From: a bacterium
GTDB taxonomy: Bacteria; Vulcanimicrobiota; Xenobia; Xenobiales; Xenobiaceae
Direction of reading: 5' to 3'
DNA length: 43,286 nucleotides
NCBI GenBank assembly: GCA_017458675.1
Contig: JAFTAM010000178.1
Coordinates: forward strand, 1-43,286
Part shown: in pieces, positions 1 through 8,719 of the stretch
How positions within the stretch are numbered: position 1 is the first letter of the stretch
Layout: each line of letters begins with the position of its first letter
Made by a program: the position numbers and the translations under genes
Notes under the pieces: model-generated
Told to the model about the DNA's origin: nothing
Databases searched by the model: none
The model's input: the letters and a program-made list of their open reading frames with translations, nothing else

Positions 1-421
1 AGAGCATGTTCTGCGTGTTTTCGTTATGCCGGTTTTGTTTTGCACTTCGCTCCGCGCTCGCCGCTGCCGGAGCTCGGACGCTCGCTTCAGAGCAAAACAA
101 AACCTGTGCAATAAAAGTATGCTTAAAGCTTGTTTTTGCTTAACTTACCGACAGTTTTCGTTATGCCGGTTTTCTTTGTCGCTGCCTCTCCGCGCGAAGC
201 TATGCTCGAATCTCCGCGTACGCGTCAAAGATAACCTTTTATAAGCGTGTTTGCAAAAAGCCTGTTTTCCTTAACTTACCGAAAGTGATAAAATGCCGCT
301 GCATTTAAACATTGTGAAGTATTTCTTTAACTTGCCGATGTAGTGACAGCAATTCTGCTCTGACATAAGGGGGGATTTCCGGAGTTCGGTTTAAAAAACG
401 GAAAGGTTGAATATATTGTAA
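1..421. repeat. Intergenic region with degenerate tandem repeat (about 131-137 bp period)
   Basis: No convincing gene lies here; the one open frame (26-244) is repeat-derived and low in quality. An identical 20-base stretch occurs at 17-36 and 154-173. A second motif (CTTAACTTACCGA) occurs at 139-151 and 270-282, with a weaker copy near 330-345. This gives about two and a half degenerate units. A segment at 50-88 (CTCCGCGCTCGCC, then CCGGAGCTC, then ACGCT) is also found at 39084-39123 near the other end of the window, so the unit belongs to a dispersed family. Function is unknown. Confidence 0.7.
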
Positions 422-1480
422 ATGCGGGAACGATCAGATATGGATACAGAAGCTGAGAAGCTGAAAAAATTATTGGCCGCCTTTAAGGAAAAGCGCCGTC
501 TGGCCGAGGCGGAACTCAGGGACGGGCTTGAGCGCGAATTTGAACGGCTGCAGATTATATTTGCAGATACAAATTTAAATGGGGATGAGCTGCGCTTTAT
601 ACATAAAGTTTTGCTTTGCGATCTCTTGTTAGAAGAAGGCGGCGGGGAGCTGTCTGCGGATATTTTGAACTTGAAAGGCTTTCTGGCCGCTCATGAAGGG
701 GCGCGCTTCGATCCTTTTGACCGGCTGCATCTGGCCTATGCCTTCCGCTGCTGCCGGGGAGAGGCGGCGGCGCCTGCGGAGGATTTTCAGAGGCTGTGCG
801 CCTTTATGCAGATATTAAGCGAAAGACGCGCCGAGGCCGGGACGGAAGCTGAGGCGGACGGGGCCGGGACTGAAGCGTCGGAAGAGCGCGGCTCAGCGGA
901 GAATAACGCGGCGTCCCAGGCCGAGCCTTTGGAGGCCGAGAAAGGAGCGGAAAATTCTTCTTCTGCGCTTCCGGAGGCTGCGTCTCGTGAAGATGAGCGT
1001 CAGGAGGCCGAGGAAGGGGATATTTTTGTTTGGGACCCGCTGCCCGAGGAAGAATTTTTCACAAAGCATACGCCTTCGGCGGTGCGCTTTTTCGGGCGCC
1101 CATTGGTTTGGGAGAAGCCTCCGGAAACTGAGTTTGAGAGCGGAGGCGGCTGGGACAAAATAATGGTTCTGCTGCTGCGCCTGATGACCGACAAGAACTG
1201 CTGCAGCCGCTATTGCTCTGAACACGGAATTTCGCTGCCTAAACTGTTCGCCGAAGACGCAGATTTCCGAAGTCGGCGTTTCAGAGGCATGGCCCGGCAG
1301 GACCGCTTCAATTCGCTGATAAAGAGCGAGCATAATTTTATGCGTCCCGAATATATCTGTGAGGGGGCCGTTCTGGAAAAAGCTGCGCCGCATCGGGAAA
1401 AATGGGAGCTTTTGCTCAAAATTCTGCATCTTCTGCAGGTGGACGGCGAAGATGTTGCCATAAAATTTGTCGAAATTTAA
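422..1480 (+). CDS. Hypothetical acidic protein, three-part layout
   Basis: I do not recognise this 352-residue protein. Residues 1-60 are charged and probably helical (Lys/Glu/Arg rich). Residues about 140-205 are a low-complexity Glu/Ala/Ser linker, likely disordered. The C-terminal third (about 205-352) looks folded and contains a short Cys cluster (NCCSRYC) and several Trp and Phe residues. No signal peptide or membrane segment is visible, so it is probably cytoplasmic. The ATG at 422 has no clear ribosome site; an in-frame ATG at 440, preceded by GGGA at 426-429, is a reasonable alternative. A zinc-ribbon gene in the same direction follows after about 75 bases. It is real by length, codon use and the lack of a better frame, but no function is claimed. 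Confidence 0.75.
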   Translation: MRERSDMDTEAEKLKKLLAAFKEKRRLAEAELRDGLEREFERLQIIFADTNLNGDELRFIHKVLLCDLLLEEGGGELSADILNLKGFLAAHEGARFDPFDRLHLAYAFRCCRGEAAAPAEDFQRLCAFMQILSERRAEAGTEAEADGAGTEASEERGSAENNAASQAEPLEAEKGAENSSSALPEAASREDERQEAEEGDIFVWDPLPEEEFFTKHTPSAVRFFGRPLVWEKPPETEFESGGGWDKIMVLLLRLMTDKNCCSRYCSEHGISLPKLFAEDADFRSRRFRGMARQDRFNSLIKSEHNFMRPEYICEGAVLEKAAPHREKWELLLKILHLLQVDGEDVAIKFVEI

Positions 1481-1555
1481 ATTTATGCGGATATTTGCTG
1501 ATTCTGTCGAATAACGCAGATATTTTTGCAGAAGAGGCTTTTAACGGTTTGTAAG

Positions 1556-2653
1556 ATGGACGAGCTGGAAAATATCAGAAAAGAAGATACTAAAAAAGAG
1601 ACCGACAAGAAGTGTCCCCAATGCGGCGCGGTAATGACCTACAAGCCTGGAGAGGCGTCTATGTACTGTCAGTTCTGCGAGCATGAGGAAAAAGTGGAGC
1701 TGGAGTTCAACTTTGACGAAGCCGCTCAGGAGACGGAATTTAATCCTACTATAGATTCCGGACAGTGCCAGTGGGGCTCCGAGACCAAGCTCATCATCTG
1801 CAAGTCCTGCGGCGCTGAGTCCGTATACGATTCCCTGCAGGTGGCGGAGAGCTGTCCTTACTGCGGTTCCGTTCAGGTAATGGAAGAAAAGGGGAAGGAC
1901 ACCCTTTCGCCCAGCGGCGTCTGTCCCTTTGAAATAAACAGGGAAAAAGCCGAAAAGCTTTTGAGAGAATACATCAAAGACGGCTGGTTTACGCCTTCGG
2001 AGTTTAAAGAGGCCCGCAATAAACCGATGCACGGCGTCTATCTGCCCTTCTGGACTTTCGACTCCAAAGTGGCCTGCCGCTACAGAGCCCGCTGCGGATT
2101 TGAAAAGACGATACCCAAAAGAGACGGAAGCACGCAAATTGAGGTTACCTGGAGAAATACCAGCGGCCATTATAAGAAGTTTATCGACGACTGGCTGGTC
2201 CTGGCTTCTACCAGATACAAGGACCCCGCCTTTAAGGATGTCAAGTTCGATACCAAAAAGAACGTCAAATACAAACCTGAATATTTGGCCGGCTTTACCG
2301 CCGAGCGCTACTCTCTGCCCCTGACCGATGGCTGGAAGGAAGCTCAGAAGGGGATTGAAGCCAAGCTTTCCAAGGATATAGAGAGTAAAATCCGCAGCGA
2401 AACAGACGCCGACAGAGTTGAGGATCTGAGTATAGAAAGCCGGTACCGCGATATCACCTACAAGTATCTGCTGCTGCCGGTTTGGATGTCTTCCTGCACG
2501 TATAAGGACAAGGTTTATAATTTTGTCGTCAACGGTCAGACCGGCAAAGTATACGGCGAAACGCCGACGAGCTGGTGCTGCTGCTGCGCCGCCGTCGCCG
2601 CCGTTATTATTTTGCTGATGCTCATTCTGCCTTTCTTCGGCATCCCCATTTAA
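1556..2653 (+). CDS. Double zinc-ribbon protein with C-terminal membrane anchor
   Basis: The protein is 365 residues from ATG 1556. An upstream TTG at 1526 would add ten residues, but neither start has a strong ribosome site. Two zinc ribbons are visible at the N-terminus: C20xxC23 with C38xxC41, and C82xxC85 with C100xxC103. A soluble middle domain of about 200 residues, rich in Lys, Tyr and Trp, follows. The protein ends in one hydrophobic segment (about 343-362) preceded by four consecutive cysteines (SWCCCCAA), with almost nothing after it, so it looks tail-anchored. Similar zinc-ribbon membrane proteins are often loosely annotated as TFIIB-type or PriA-like, but no helicase motif is present. 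A role in membrane-linked protein or nucleic-acid binding is only a guess. Confidence 0.8.
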   Translation: MDELENIRKEDTKKETDKKCPQCGAVMTYKPGEASMYCQFCEHEEKVELEFNFDEAAQETEFNPTIDSGQCQWGSETKLIICKSCGAESVYDSLQVAESCPYCGSVQVMEEKGKDTLSPSGVCPFEINREKAEKLLREYIKDGWFTPSEFKEARNKPMHGVYLPFWTFDSKVACRYRARCGFEKTIPKRDGSTQIEVTWRNTSGHYKKFIDDWLVLASTRYKDPAFKDVKFDTKKNVKYKPEYLAGFTAERYSLPLTDGWKEAQKGIEAKLSKDIESKIRSETDADRVEDLSIESRYRDITYKYLLLPVWMSSCTYKDKVYNFVVNGQTGKVYGETPTSWCCCCAAVAAVIILLMLILPFFGIPI

Positions 2654-2736
2654 TTCTGTACAAACGGCCCTTTGGCAGCGGTCTGTACCGCTGTTTTCCC
2701 GCAAAAAACAGAGAAAATTTCTGCAGTCTTATTTCC

Positions 2737-2767
2737 TTGAACAAGGAAAAAAGTTTTTAGGTATAAT
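2737..2767 (+). promoter_or_regulatory. Possible promoter of selD
   Basis: TTGAAC at 2737-2742 and TATAAT at 2762-2767 are separated by 19 bases, slightly long for a housekeeping promoter. They lie 40 bases before the selD start, and GAGGGTG precedes that ATG as a ribosome site. The -10 match is perfect; the spacing lowers confidence. Confidence 0.4.
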
Positions 2768-2806
2768 TCATAAATCAGTTTTTCTATTATACGAGGGTGT
2801 AAAAAA

Positions 2807-3859
2807 ATGTCTGAACAAAATGAAATGCGCTTGACGCAGATGTGCTCCTGCGCCGGATGCGCGGCTAAGATTAAGGCTAAGGATCTGGAAAAAGTTCTGC
2901 AGGCCGTCAATTATCCCTGTGATCCCAGGGCGCTGGCGGGACAGAGTTCGGGAGACGACGCCGTCGTGGTAAAGATCAGCGACGATCTGGCTTTGGTACA
3001 GACTATCGATTTTTTCACACCCGTCGTCGACGATCCGTTCCGATTCGGCAGAGTTGCGGCGGCCAACGCGCTTTCGGACGTATACGCCATGGGCGGAACT
3101 CCCTTCACGGCTATGAACGTCACCTGTTTTCCCATTAAGAGTATGGGGACCGAGCTTCTGAGCCTGATTTTAAAAGGCGGTCTGGAAAAGGTCCTGGAGT
3201 CCGGAGCGGTAATGGCCGGCGGTCATACTGTAGAAGACCCCGAGCCTAAATTCGGCCTGGCCGTGACCGGCTTAATCAATCCTAAAAACATGGTGCGCAA
3301 AGACGGAGCTAAGCCCGGCGATATTTTGGTCTTGACCAAGCCTCTGGGTACCGGTGTTCTCAATACCGCCCACAAGTTCAACGATATCGGCAAAGAGGAG
3401 CTGGAGGGCGTGCTTACCTCTATGGAAACTTTGAATAAGTATTCCTCCGAAGCCATGGTCTCCCTGGGCATTAAAGCCGGAACCGACGTGACCGGCTACG
3501 GACTTTTCGGACATGGTCTGGAAATGGCCCGCAATGCGGGAGTGTGCTTTGAATTCCAAAGCTCCGAGCTGCCTTTCCTGCCCGGAGCCCGCGAAGCGTA
3601 TCTGCGCGGCAACATTCCCGGCGGATCGGTCGCCAATTTGGAATATGCCAAGCCGTTTATGGAAGCTGAAGACGGCATTGCTCCCGAGGTTATCGGTCTC
3701 ATGGGCGACGCCCAGACCTCGGGCGGTCTCCTTATGGCGGTCAATCCGGAAAAGGTTGACGCGCTCTTAAAGCTTTTGAAGCCTCTCTTTGCGGCGCCTA
3801 AGGTGATCGGCAGAGTTAAAGTTCTGGAGGACGCCAAGTATCTGCGAGTGTTGAAATAG
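2807..3859 (+). CDS. selD: Selenide, water dikinase (selenophosphate synthetase)
   Basis: SelD makes selenophosphate from selenide and ATP, the selenium donor for selenocysteine and selenouridine tRNA modification. The 350-residue length is normal. The N-terminal catalytic loop is present as GCAAK with Cys18 and Lys21, matching the Cys17/Lys20 pair of E. coli SelD, so this is the Cys rather than the selenocysteine form. Other family landmarks follow: DFFTPVVDDPFRFGRVAAAN, ALSDVYAMGG, AGGHTVEDPEP and TKPLGTGVL, then a C-terminal ATP-binding half with GDAQTSGGLL. No selA, selB, selC or mnmH (ybbB) is in the window, so its partners are elsewhere. No in-frame UGA selenoprotein was noticed among the neighbours. 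Confidence 0.97.
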   Translation: MSEQNEMRLTQMCSCAGCAAKIKAKDLEKVLQAVNYPCDPRALAGQSSGDDAVVVKISDDLALVQTIDFFTPVVDDPFRFGRVAAANALSDVYAMGGTPFTAMNVTCFPIKSMGTELLSLILKGGLEKVLESGAVMAGGHTVEDPEPKFGLAVTGLINPKNMVRKDGAKPGDILVLTKPLGTGVLNTAHKFNDIGKEELEGVLTSMETLNKYSSEAMVSLGIKAGTDVTGYGLFGHGLEMARNAGVCFEFQSSELPFLPGAREAYLRGNIPGGSVANLEYAKPFMEAEDGIAPEVIGLMGDAQTSGGLLMAVNPEKVDALLKLLKPLFAAPKVIGRVKVLEDAKYLRVLK

Positions 3860-3899
3860 TTTTTCTCTCTTTATTTAAATTTTGATTCGGAGTCTAAAT

Positions 3900-4991
3900 A
3901 TGAGCAGCTTCAGGGGCCGCGAGCGAGTGTGGCAGTATTATTCGCAGAAAAATTGGGAGCGCATGATCAAGAATTGCCAGGCCGGCATGGTTGAGATACG
4001 CGCCAATTTGGACTGGTTCTATGAGCTGTTCCGAGCCAGAGAGGACTACCGCATCGACATGTTCGGGCAGAGCTATTCGGAGCTTATCGATAAGCTAAAG
4101 CCCTATAGCTGGGCCCGGGTGGTTCTGACGCTGGTTACGCTGATCTGCGGTCTGTGGGAAATTTATAAAATTTCCCTGCCTCTCTCGGCTAAGGCCGAGT
4201 GGGCGCCCTGGGTTCTGACGATCGCCGCTTTTGCGCTTTGGTGGTGCATCCTATCTCACCATATGTCCAAAGTGGCCGAGGACCCTAAGGATTTTCCCTT
4301 AATCTGGCTCTATGCTCTGGTTTTTATTATCTTTGTGGCCTGCTTCCATAAATACCATCTGTTGGTGGCGGCGATGCTGGCTTTTTTGCTGACGCTGCTG
4401 TCGGCCAACGTGGAATATTGGGTTCTGAGAGCTTTTGTCCTGGAAAAGGCCACTACCGAATATGAATTCTGCAAGCAGGTCTCCGGCCGTCCTTCCGAGG
4501 AAAATGAGTGTCCGCCTTTATGCTTTCTGCGCAGCATCTCCGAGGAGCTCACTCCCGTGCCCTGGGACGTCAATCCCGAGCCGGTGCTTACGCCTTATGC
4601 GGTTTCTACTCTAAGCAGCGTAATTTTCGGCAAGCGTTTCGATGTCTTTTTCTCAAAGATGGCCGACCATGTCTTTTGGGTTTTGATAGGCTGCTGGGCC
4701 ATTCTGCCTTATCAAAGCGTCAACTGGGCTGCTGTGGTCATCTGTGCGGTAGGCCTGACTTTATTTTGTACGTTTGTCTGCCCTTCCTGGTATTATGCCG
4801 ATTTCCGTCAGAAAAAAGAGCTGGAGCGCAGAGCTAAAAAGAAGTTTGAGGTGAGCGATAAAAGTATCACTATGCAATGGCTTTTGTTCAACAGCGTCAA
4901 AATTATGATTATTTCCGGCGCGCTGGCCTATATTATCAGCCTTTTTACCCGCGGCAAAGTGGTTATCAATATGGAAGGTTTGTGGTTTTAA
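3900..4991 (+). CDS. Multi-pass membrane protein, unknown function
   Basis: A protein of 363 residues from ATG 3900; a TTG at 3882 would add six. The first 65 residues are soluble and charged. About seven hydrophobic segments follow: near residues 68-90, 100-122, 132-150, 152-175, then after a hydrophilic loop two around 258-300, and one near 330-350. The loop between segments four and five (about 180-255) carries several Cys and Pro residues. No transporter or enzyme motif was recognised. It begins 40 bases after selD, so it may be co-transcribed with it, but no functional link is evident. Confidence 0.75.
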   Translation: MSSFRGRERVWQYYSQKNWERMIKNCQAGMVEIRANLDWFYELFRAREDYRIDMFGQSYSELIDKLKPYSWARVVLTLVTLICGLWEIYKISLPLSAKAEWAPWVLTIAAFALWWCILSHHMSKVAEDPKDFPLIWLYALVFIIFVACFHKYHLLVAAMLAFLLTLLSANVEYWVLRAFVLEKATTEYEFCKQVSGRPSEENECPPLCFLRSISEELTPVPWDVNPEPVLTPYAVSTLSSVIFGKRFDVFFSKMADHVFWVLIGCWAILPYQSVNWAAVVICAVGLTLFCTFVCPSWYYADFRQKKELERRAKKKFEVSDKSITMQWLLFNSVKIMIISGALAYIISLFTRGKVVINMEGLWF

Positions 4992-5051
4992 AACTGCCGT
5001 TCCTGCCGGTGCTGCTGCGCTGCCGGACTATGATATGACGCTGCTGAAGAT

Positions 5052-5115
5052 GTCATTCCGAGCGCAGCGAAGAATCTGTCGAATTAAGTTTCTTCGCCTT
5101 GCGGCTCAGGATGAC
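5052..5115. repeat. Dispersed imperfect palindrome (copy 1), with half copy 5127-5155
   Basis: The element starts GTCATTCCGAGCGCAGCGAA and ends in the inverted arm GGCTCAGGATGAC; the two arms are imperfect reverse complements around an AT-rich centre. A single left arm (GTCATTCCGAGCGCCGGCGAA) follows from 5127. It belongs to the family also found at 18010, 18084, 26653, 38210 and 38335. The rest of the 4992-5261 gap shows nothing else convincing. Confidence 0.85.
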
Positions 5116-5261
5116 GTGAAGCTGCCGTCATTCCGAGCGCCGGCGAAGATTCTTAAAATGTCGGCAATTATCGCATTTTGCAGGACAGAAAGATATTTCG
5201 GCGGAAGAAAACAGATAAAGTATATTCAGCAGAAAAGTTTTTTTCGTTTCAGGCGGATAAT

Positions 5262-6494
5262 ATGGATAATAAAGTTATTTTGGCAGTAGATGATGAAGAT
5301 TTGAACCGCAGATTGCTGGTTCGCCGTCTCAGCCGCGACGGCTATACGGTTCTGACCGCATCGGGAGGCCAGGAGGCTATTGATATAGTTGACACTGAGC
5401 ATGTGGATATGGTGCTTCTGGACGTGATGATGCCGGTTATGGACGGTTTTGAAACCTTAAAGGTTTTGAGAACTAACGCTCCGGATCTGCCGGTGGTCAT
5501 GACTACCGCTCTGGGCGACAGCGGCAGCATTGTCAAAGCTCTGAATTCAGGAGCCAGCGATTATGTCACCAAGCCTATCAATTTTGACGTCCTGAAAGCC
5601 CGCATGGAGGGCATTTTTACCCGCCTGGAAGCTGCGGCTAAAAAGAGCAGCGCGTTTAAAGTGGAGATAGGCTCCAAGCTCGGCTGCTACAAGGTTATGA
5701 GCGAAATCGGCAAGGGGGCCACTTCGGTCGTCTATCTGGCCAGGGATACGCGCTTAAACAGACCGGCGGCTCTGAAGGTGCTGCGTCAGTCGGTCTGCGA
5801 GGACCCCGTCAGTCTGGCCCGTTTTGTCAGAGAAGCCAAGGCCGTAGCCAAGGTCGATCATCCCGGCGTGGTGCAGATATACGATATTTTGGACAGCCCC
5901 TGCAATTTTATCGCTATGGAATATCTGCAGGGAAAGAATCTGGCAGACCTTATCGCCGAATATAACGGCCCTATGCCTGTCGAAAAGGCTATCAAATACA
6001 GTATGCAGATCGCCGATATTCTGGCGGCCATTCATAGGGCCGGGATTGTTCACCGCGATTTGAAGCCTCAGAATTTGCTCGTGGATAATGAAGATAAAGT
6101 CAGGCTTATGGATTTCGGCATTGTCAAAATAGTCGGTTCAGACGTAAATCTGACTACTGCCGGCACGGTTCTGGGCACGCCTAAATATATATCCCCCGAG
6201 CAGCTGGACAGCGATATCGGCGAGGTCAGCCCCTTATCCGATCTCTATGCTCTGGGTTTAATACTGTATGAGATGCTGACCGGTCGGACGGCGATCAAAG
6301 GCGACAGCCTCCATGCCGTAACCTATGAGGTGATGTTCCGCCAGCCTGAGGGACCGCGCGAACTCAATAAGGAGGTTCCGGAGGCTCTGAACAAGCTCTG
6401 TCTGCAGCTTCGGGCTTTAAATCCCTGCGATCGGCCCCAGACGGCAGAGGAGACGGTGAATAAGCTCAAGGCTGTTCTCAGCAGCCTGAAATGA
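5262..6494 (+). CDS. Response regulator receiver - Ser/Thr protein kinase fusion
   Basis: A 410-residue cytoplasmic protein joining a two-component receiver to a Hanks-type kinase. ATG 5262 is chosen because the receiver starts at once and GGCGGA lies 5-6 bases upstream; the longer frame from 5178 adds non-homologous sequence. Receiver (about 3-120): acidic pair D10/D11, phospho-acceptor D54 in LLDVMMP, and K104 in VTKP. Kinase (about 140-405): glycine loop GKGATSVVYLA, ATP lysine K172 in AALKVL, catalytic HRDLKPQN with D266, DFG with D284, and an APE-like SPEQL. Both halves keep their key residues, so it is predicted to be active. Phosphorylation of D54 by a histidine kinase may gate the kinase. 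No histidine kinase, phosphatase or obvious substrate is adjacent, and no PASTA, FHA or membrane segment is present. Confidence 0.95.
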   Translation: MDNKVILAVDDEDLNRRLLVRRLSRDGYTVLTASGGQEAIDIVDTEHVDMVLLDVMMPVMDGFETLKVLRTNAPDLPVVMTTALGDSGSIVKALNSGASDYVTKPINFDVLKARMEGIFTRLEAAAKKSSAFKVEIGSKLGCYKVMSEIGKGATSVVYLARDTRLNRPAALKVLRQSVCEDPVSLARFVREAKAVAKVDHPGVVQIYDILDSPCNFIAMEYLQGKNLADLIAEYNGPMPVEKAIKYSMQIADILAAIHRAGIVHRDLKPQNLLVDNEDKVRLMDFGIVKIVGSDVNLTTAGTVLGTPKYISPEQLDSDIGEVSPLSDLYALGLILYEMLTGRTAIKGDSLHAVTYEVMFRQPEGPRELNKEVPEALNKLCLQLRALNPCDRPQTAEETVNKLKAVLSSLK

Positions 6495-6632
6495 CGTAAT
6501 TGTGTGTATTTTTAGATAAAAATTGTAATATTTTACTAAAATACTAATTTAAAAATTTAATTTTTTGTTTATAAGATATCAACTGTTTTGATAGGCTGAG
6601 CTGCTTGCAGCAAGTAACTTAAGGAGAGATCA

Positions 6633-6944
6633 ATGGCTATTATCGAAGTAACGCAGGATAATTATGAAAATGAGGTCTTAAAAAGCCCTAAGACCGTTTT
6701 GCTGGATTTTTGGGCGACCTGGTGCGGACCCTGCCGCATGATTTCTCCTATCTTGGACGAGATATCCAAAGAGCGCGATGATGTTGTTATCGGCAAAATA
6801 AATGTGGATGAAGAGGGCGGACTGGCCGGGCAGTTCGGCGTGACCGCCATCCCTCTGCTGGCTGTCGTAAAGGACGGCAAGGTCGTCAGCAAAACCGCCG
6901 GCTACAGAAATAAGGAAGCTATTTTAGAGCTTCTGAATGTGTAA
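6633..6944 (+). CDS. trxA: Thioredoxin
   Basis: The 103-residue length and fold are typical of a stand-alone cytoplasmic thioredoxin, a dithiol-disulfide oxidoreductase reduced by thioredoxin reductase. The active site WCGPC has Cys31 and Cys34 after the strand VLLDFWAT. The cis-proline motif AIPLL and the C-terminal helix are present. An excellent ribosome site (AAGGAGAG) sits just before the ATG. The AT-rich gap 6495-6632 probably carries its promoter, but no single -10/-35 pair stands out. No reductase gene is nearby. Confidence 0.95.
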   Translation: MAIIEVTQDNYENEVLKSPKTVLLDFWATWCGPCRMISPILDEISKERDDVVIGKINVDEEGGLAGQFGVTAIPLLAVVKDGKVVSKTAGYRNKEAILELLNV

Positions 6945-7036
6945 GTCAGGCAAATAAATATTTTTTGCAGAGCCTTTTGAATCGGCTTTGCCGGAAGAAA
7001 GGCTTAATTTTTTTTGAGAGGTTAATAATATCGATC

Positions 7037-8713
7037 ATGTTTAAGAAAAATATTTTTGGTTTTGTGTCGTTTGTGGCTGTCGCCGGTTTAGGATTGAGCC
7101 TGATGGTGAGCGGCTGCGGTACCAGCGGCACTGTGCCGTATCCCGTTGTAAATCCTACGGTTGATCCTACTGTTGAACCTACTGTTGAGCCTACCGAAGA
7201 ACCCACCGATGAACCTACGGTCGAGCCTACCGGCGAACCGACGGCCGAGCCGACCGACGAGCCTACGCCTACCGGCAATACGATCACTTTCAATTATGAG
7301 GGCATCGCGGCCGCCGTAGCCAAGACTGCTGTTCCCGCCAATATTAAAACTGTAAAATACGCTTTTGTCGATGAAGATTATAATGTAATCGGCAAGACTA
7401 AGACTGTCGCCATAGAGAACAATTTGGTAGTTGACGACGAGGATATGGCCTCCGGAGAAATTGCTCCCGAAGCCGTTACCGCTACTGCCGTTTACTATGA
7501 CGCCGATAATAAGGTCGTCGCTCTGGGTATTGATGAAATTTCCTGGACGGCAACGGCTACTAATTCAGTCGGCTTGGTCGACAATCCAACCATTACCGAG
7601 TTAGGCGATAATTACACCTTCAGCGTCGGAACTTCCGCTTATGTAATTAAGCCCGGCGAAGGCCTCAATCTTACCGCCACAGTTACTACTGAAGGCGGCG
7701 AAACTATTGATTTGACTCCCTTTGTCGAGTTTACGATGAGTACTGGCGACGGCGGCGATCCTGCCAAAGTTTTGGTTCCTGACGGCAGCGGCGCTTATAC
7801 CGGCGGAGAATACGGCATAGTTGAGGTCAGCGGCAGCTTTGAAGACGGCGATATGGAAGGCGATTTGGACGGCGAAGTCTATGTTACCGATCAGACCATA
7901 ACCGGCATCACCGTCGAGCCCGAGGACGAGCTTACTCAGGTCGAATTCAGCGACACTGTCAGCGGCTATCCGGTAGTAGTCGTGTCGGATCCCATGGATC
8001 AAACCGGCGCTGATTTCTACGATGACAACGGCAATCTCACTAAGACGGACGTCAATACCGTACCATTTATCGTAAAGGCTAATTACAGCAATATCGAAGG
8101 TAAGGGCCCTTCCCCCGCAGGCGTAGACGTCACTTCTGACGCCAATATCAAGGTCGTTTTCGGCGACGACACCACAGGCGATCCTGATGTTACTGTCGAG
8201 GGCGGAAGTATCACCGTAAACGGTCTGACCAATAGCGACGGCGTCGGTCCCGATCTTTTTAAGGTTTCTGCTTCTTGCACTATCGACGGCAAAACTGTGA
8301 CTACGCCTGATGGTAAAGAGGTTTACCTGGTTGGTACCAAGGCCGGCTGCGGCGTAGTGCTTACCGCTAAAGATCCTTCCGCTCCTCAAGGCGTTTCCAT
8401 GTACGGAACGGCCGCTCCCGGCGACGACGTCGACCTGCACCTGATGGGCTTCATGGAAGGCAGATACGGCGTTTACTACTTCGAGATTCCCGACGATTAT
8501 GTTCCGGAGACCGCGCCTGAGGCTTCCATTGACTATGTCAGTCCCGACGGCGCCGATTTAGGCGAGATCAACCCCGTCGGCGGAGACAGCGCCGTCGATT
8601 ATACGCTCGGCATCGATGATGAAACCAAGGCTACCGGCGCTTCTATCGGCGTCGATACCGAAGGTACGGACCTGCCCGAGGCCAGCGTATTCACTCTGAC
8701 CGTTGAGCATTAA
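7037..8713 (+). CDS. Large acidic lipoprotein with PTxE-repeat stalk
   Basis: A surface or periplasmic lipoprotein of 558 residues from ATG 7037; the frame is open from 6965, but the signal peptide begins at MFKKNIFG. The signal sequence ends in a lipobox LMVSGC, so the mature protein should begin with a lipidated Cys at about residue 28. A stalk of about nine PTxE/D tetrapeptides follows (nucleotides 7154-7267). The remaining 480 residues are acidic, rich in Gly, Asp, Thr and Val, and beta-strand-like, resembling tandem bacterial Ig-like domains, though no specific family could be named. It may be an adhesin or surface-display protein. It lies 92 bases after trxA and is closed by the hairpin at 8720. 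Confidence 0.85.
   Translation: MFKKNIFGFVSFVAVAGLGLSLMVSGCGTSGTVPYPVVNPTVDPTVEPTVEPTEEPTDEPTVEPTGEPTAEPTDEPTPTGNTITFNYEGIAAAVAKTAVPANIKTVKYAFVDEDYNVIGKTKTVAIENNLVVDDEDMASGEIAPEAVTATAVYYDADNKVVALGIDEISWTATATNSVGLVDNPTITELGDNYTFSVGTSAYVIKPGEGLNLTATVTTEGGETIDLTPFVEFTMSTGDGGDPAKVLVPDGSGAYTGGEYGIVEVSGSFEDGDMEGDLDGEVYVTDQTITGITVEPEDELTQVEFSDTVSGYPVVVVSDPMDQTGADFYDDNGNLTKTDVNTVPFIVKANYSNIEGKGPSPAGVDVTSDANIKVVFGDDTTGDPDVTVEGGSITVNGLTNSDGVGPDLFKVSASCTIDGKTVTTPDGKEVYLVGTKAGCGVVLTAKDPSAPQGVSMYGTAAPGDDVDLHLMGFMEGRYGVYYFEIPDDYVPETAPEASIDYVSPDGADLGEINPVGGDSAVDYTLGIDDETKATGASIGVDTEGTDLPEASVFTLTVEH
7154..7267 (+). repeat. 12-bp tandem repeat encoding PTxE tetrapeptides
   Basis: Nine to ten in-frame 12-base units encode Pro-Thr-x-Glu/Asp. 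The units differ at silent and third-residue positions, so the array is fairly old. Length change by whole units would keep frame and only alter stalk length. Confidence 0.85.
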
Positions 8714-8719
8714 AGAAAA

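Noticed and set aside
1541-2704. Long minus-strand open frame (387 codons) opposite the zinc-ribbon gene
   Set aside because: The plus strand encodes clear paired CxxC ribbons and a membrane anchor; the minus-strand product has no motif and is a codon-bias shadow.
2807-3859. Possible selenocysteine version of SelD or nearby UGA-containing selenoprotein
   Set aside because: SelD has Cys at the catalytic site, and no in-frame UGA interrupting an otherwise conserved gene was noticed in the neighbourhood.
7601-8440. 279-codon minus-strand frame within the lipoprotein gene
   Set aside because: The plus strand has a signal peptide, lipobox and terminator in the right places; the antisense frame results from the regular codon pattern.
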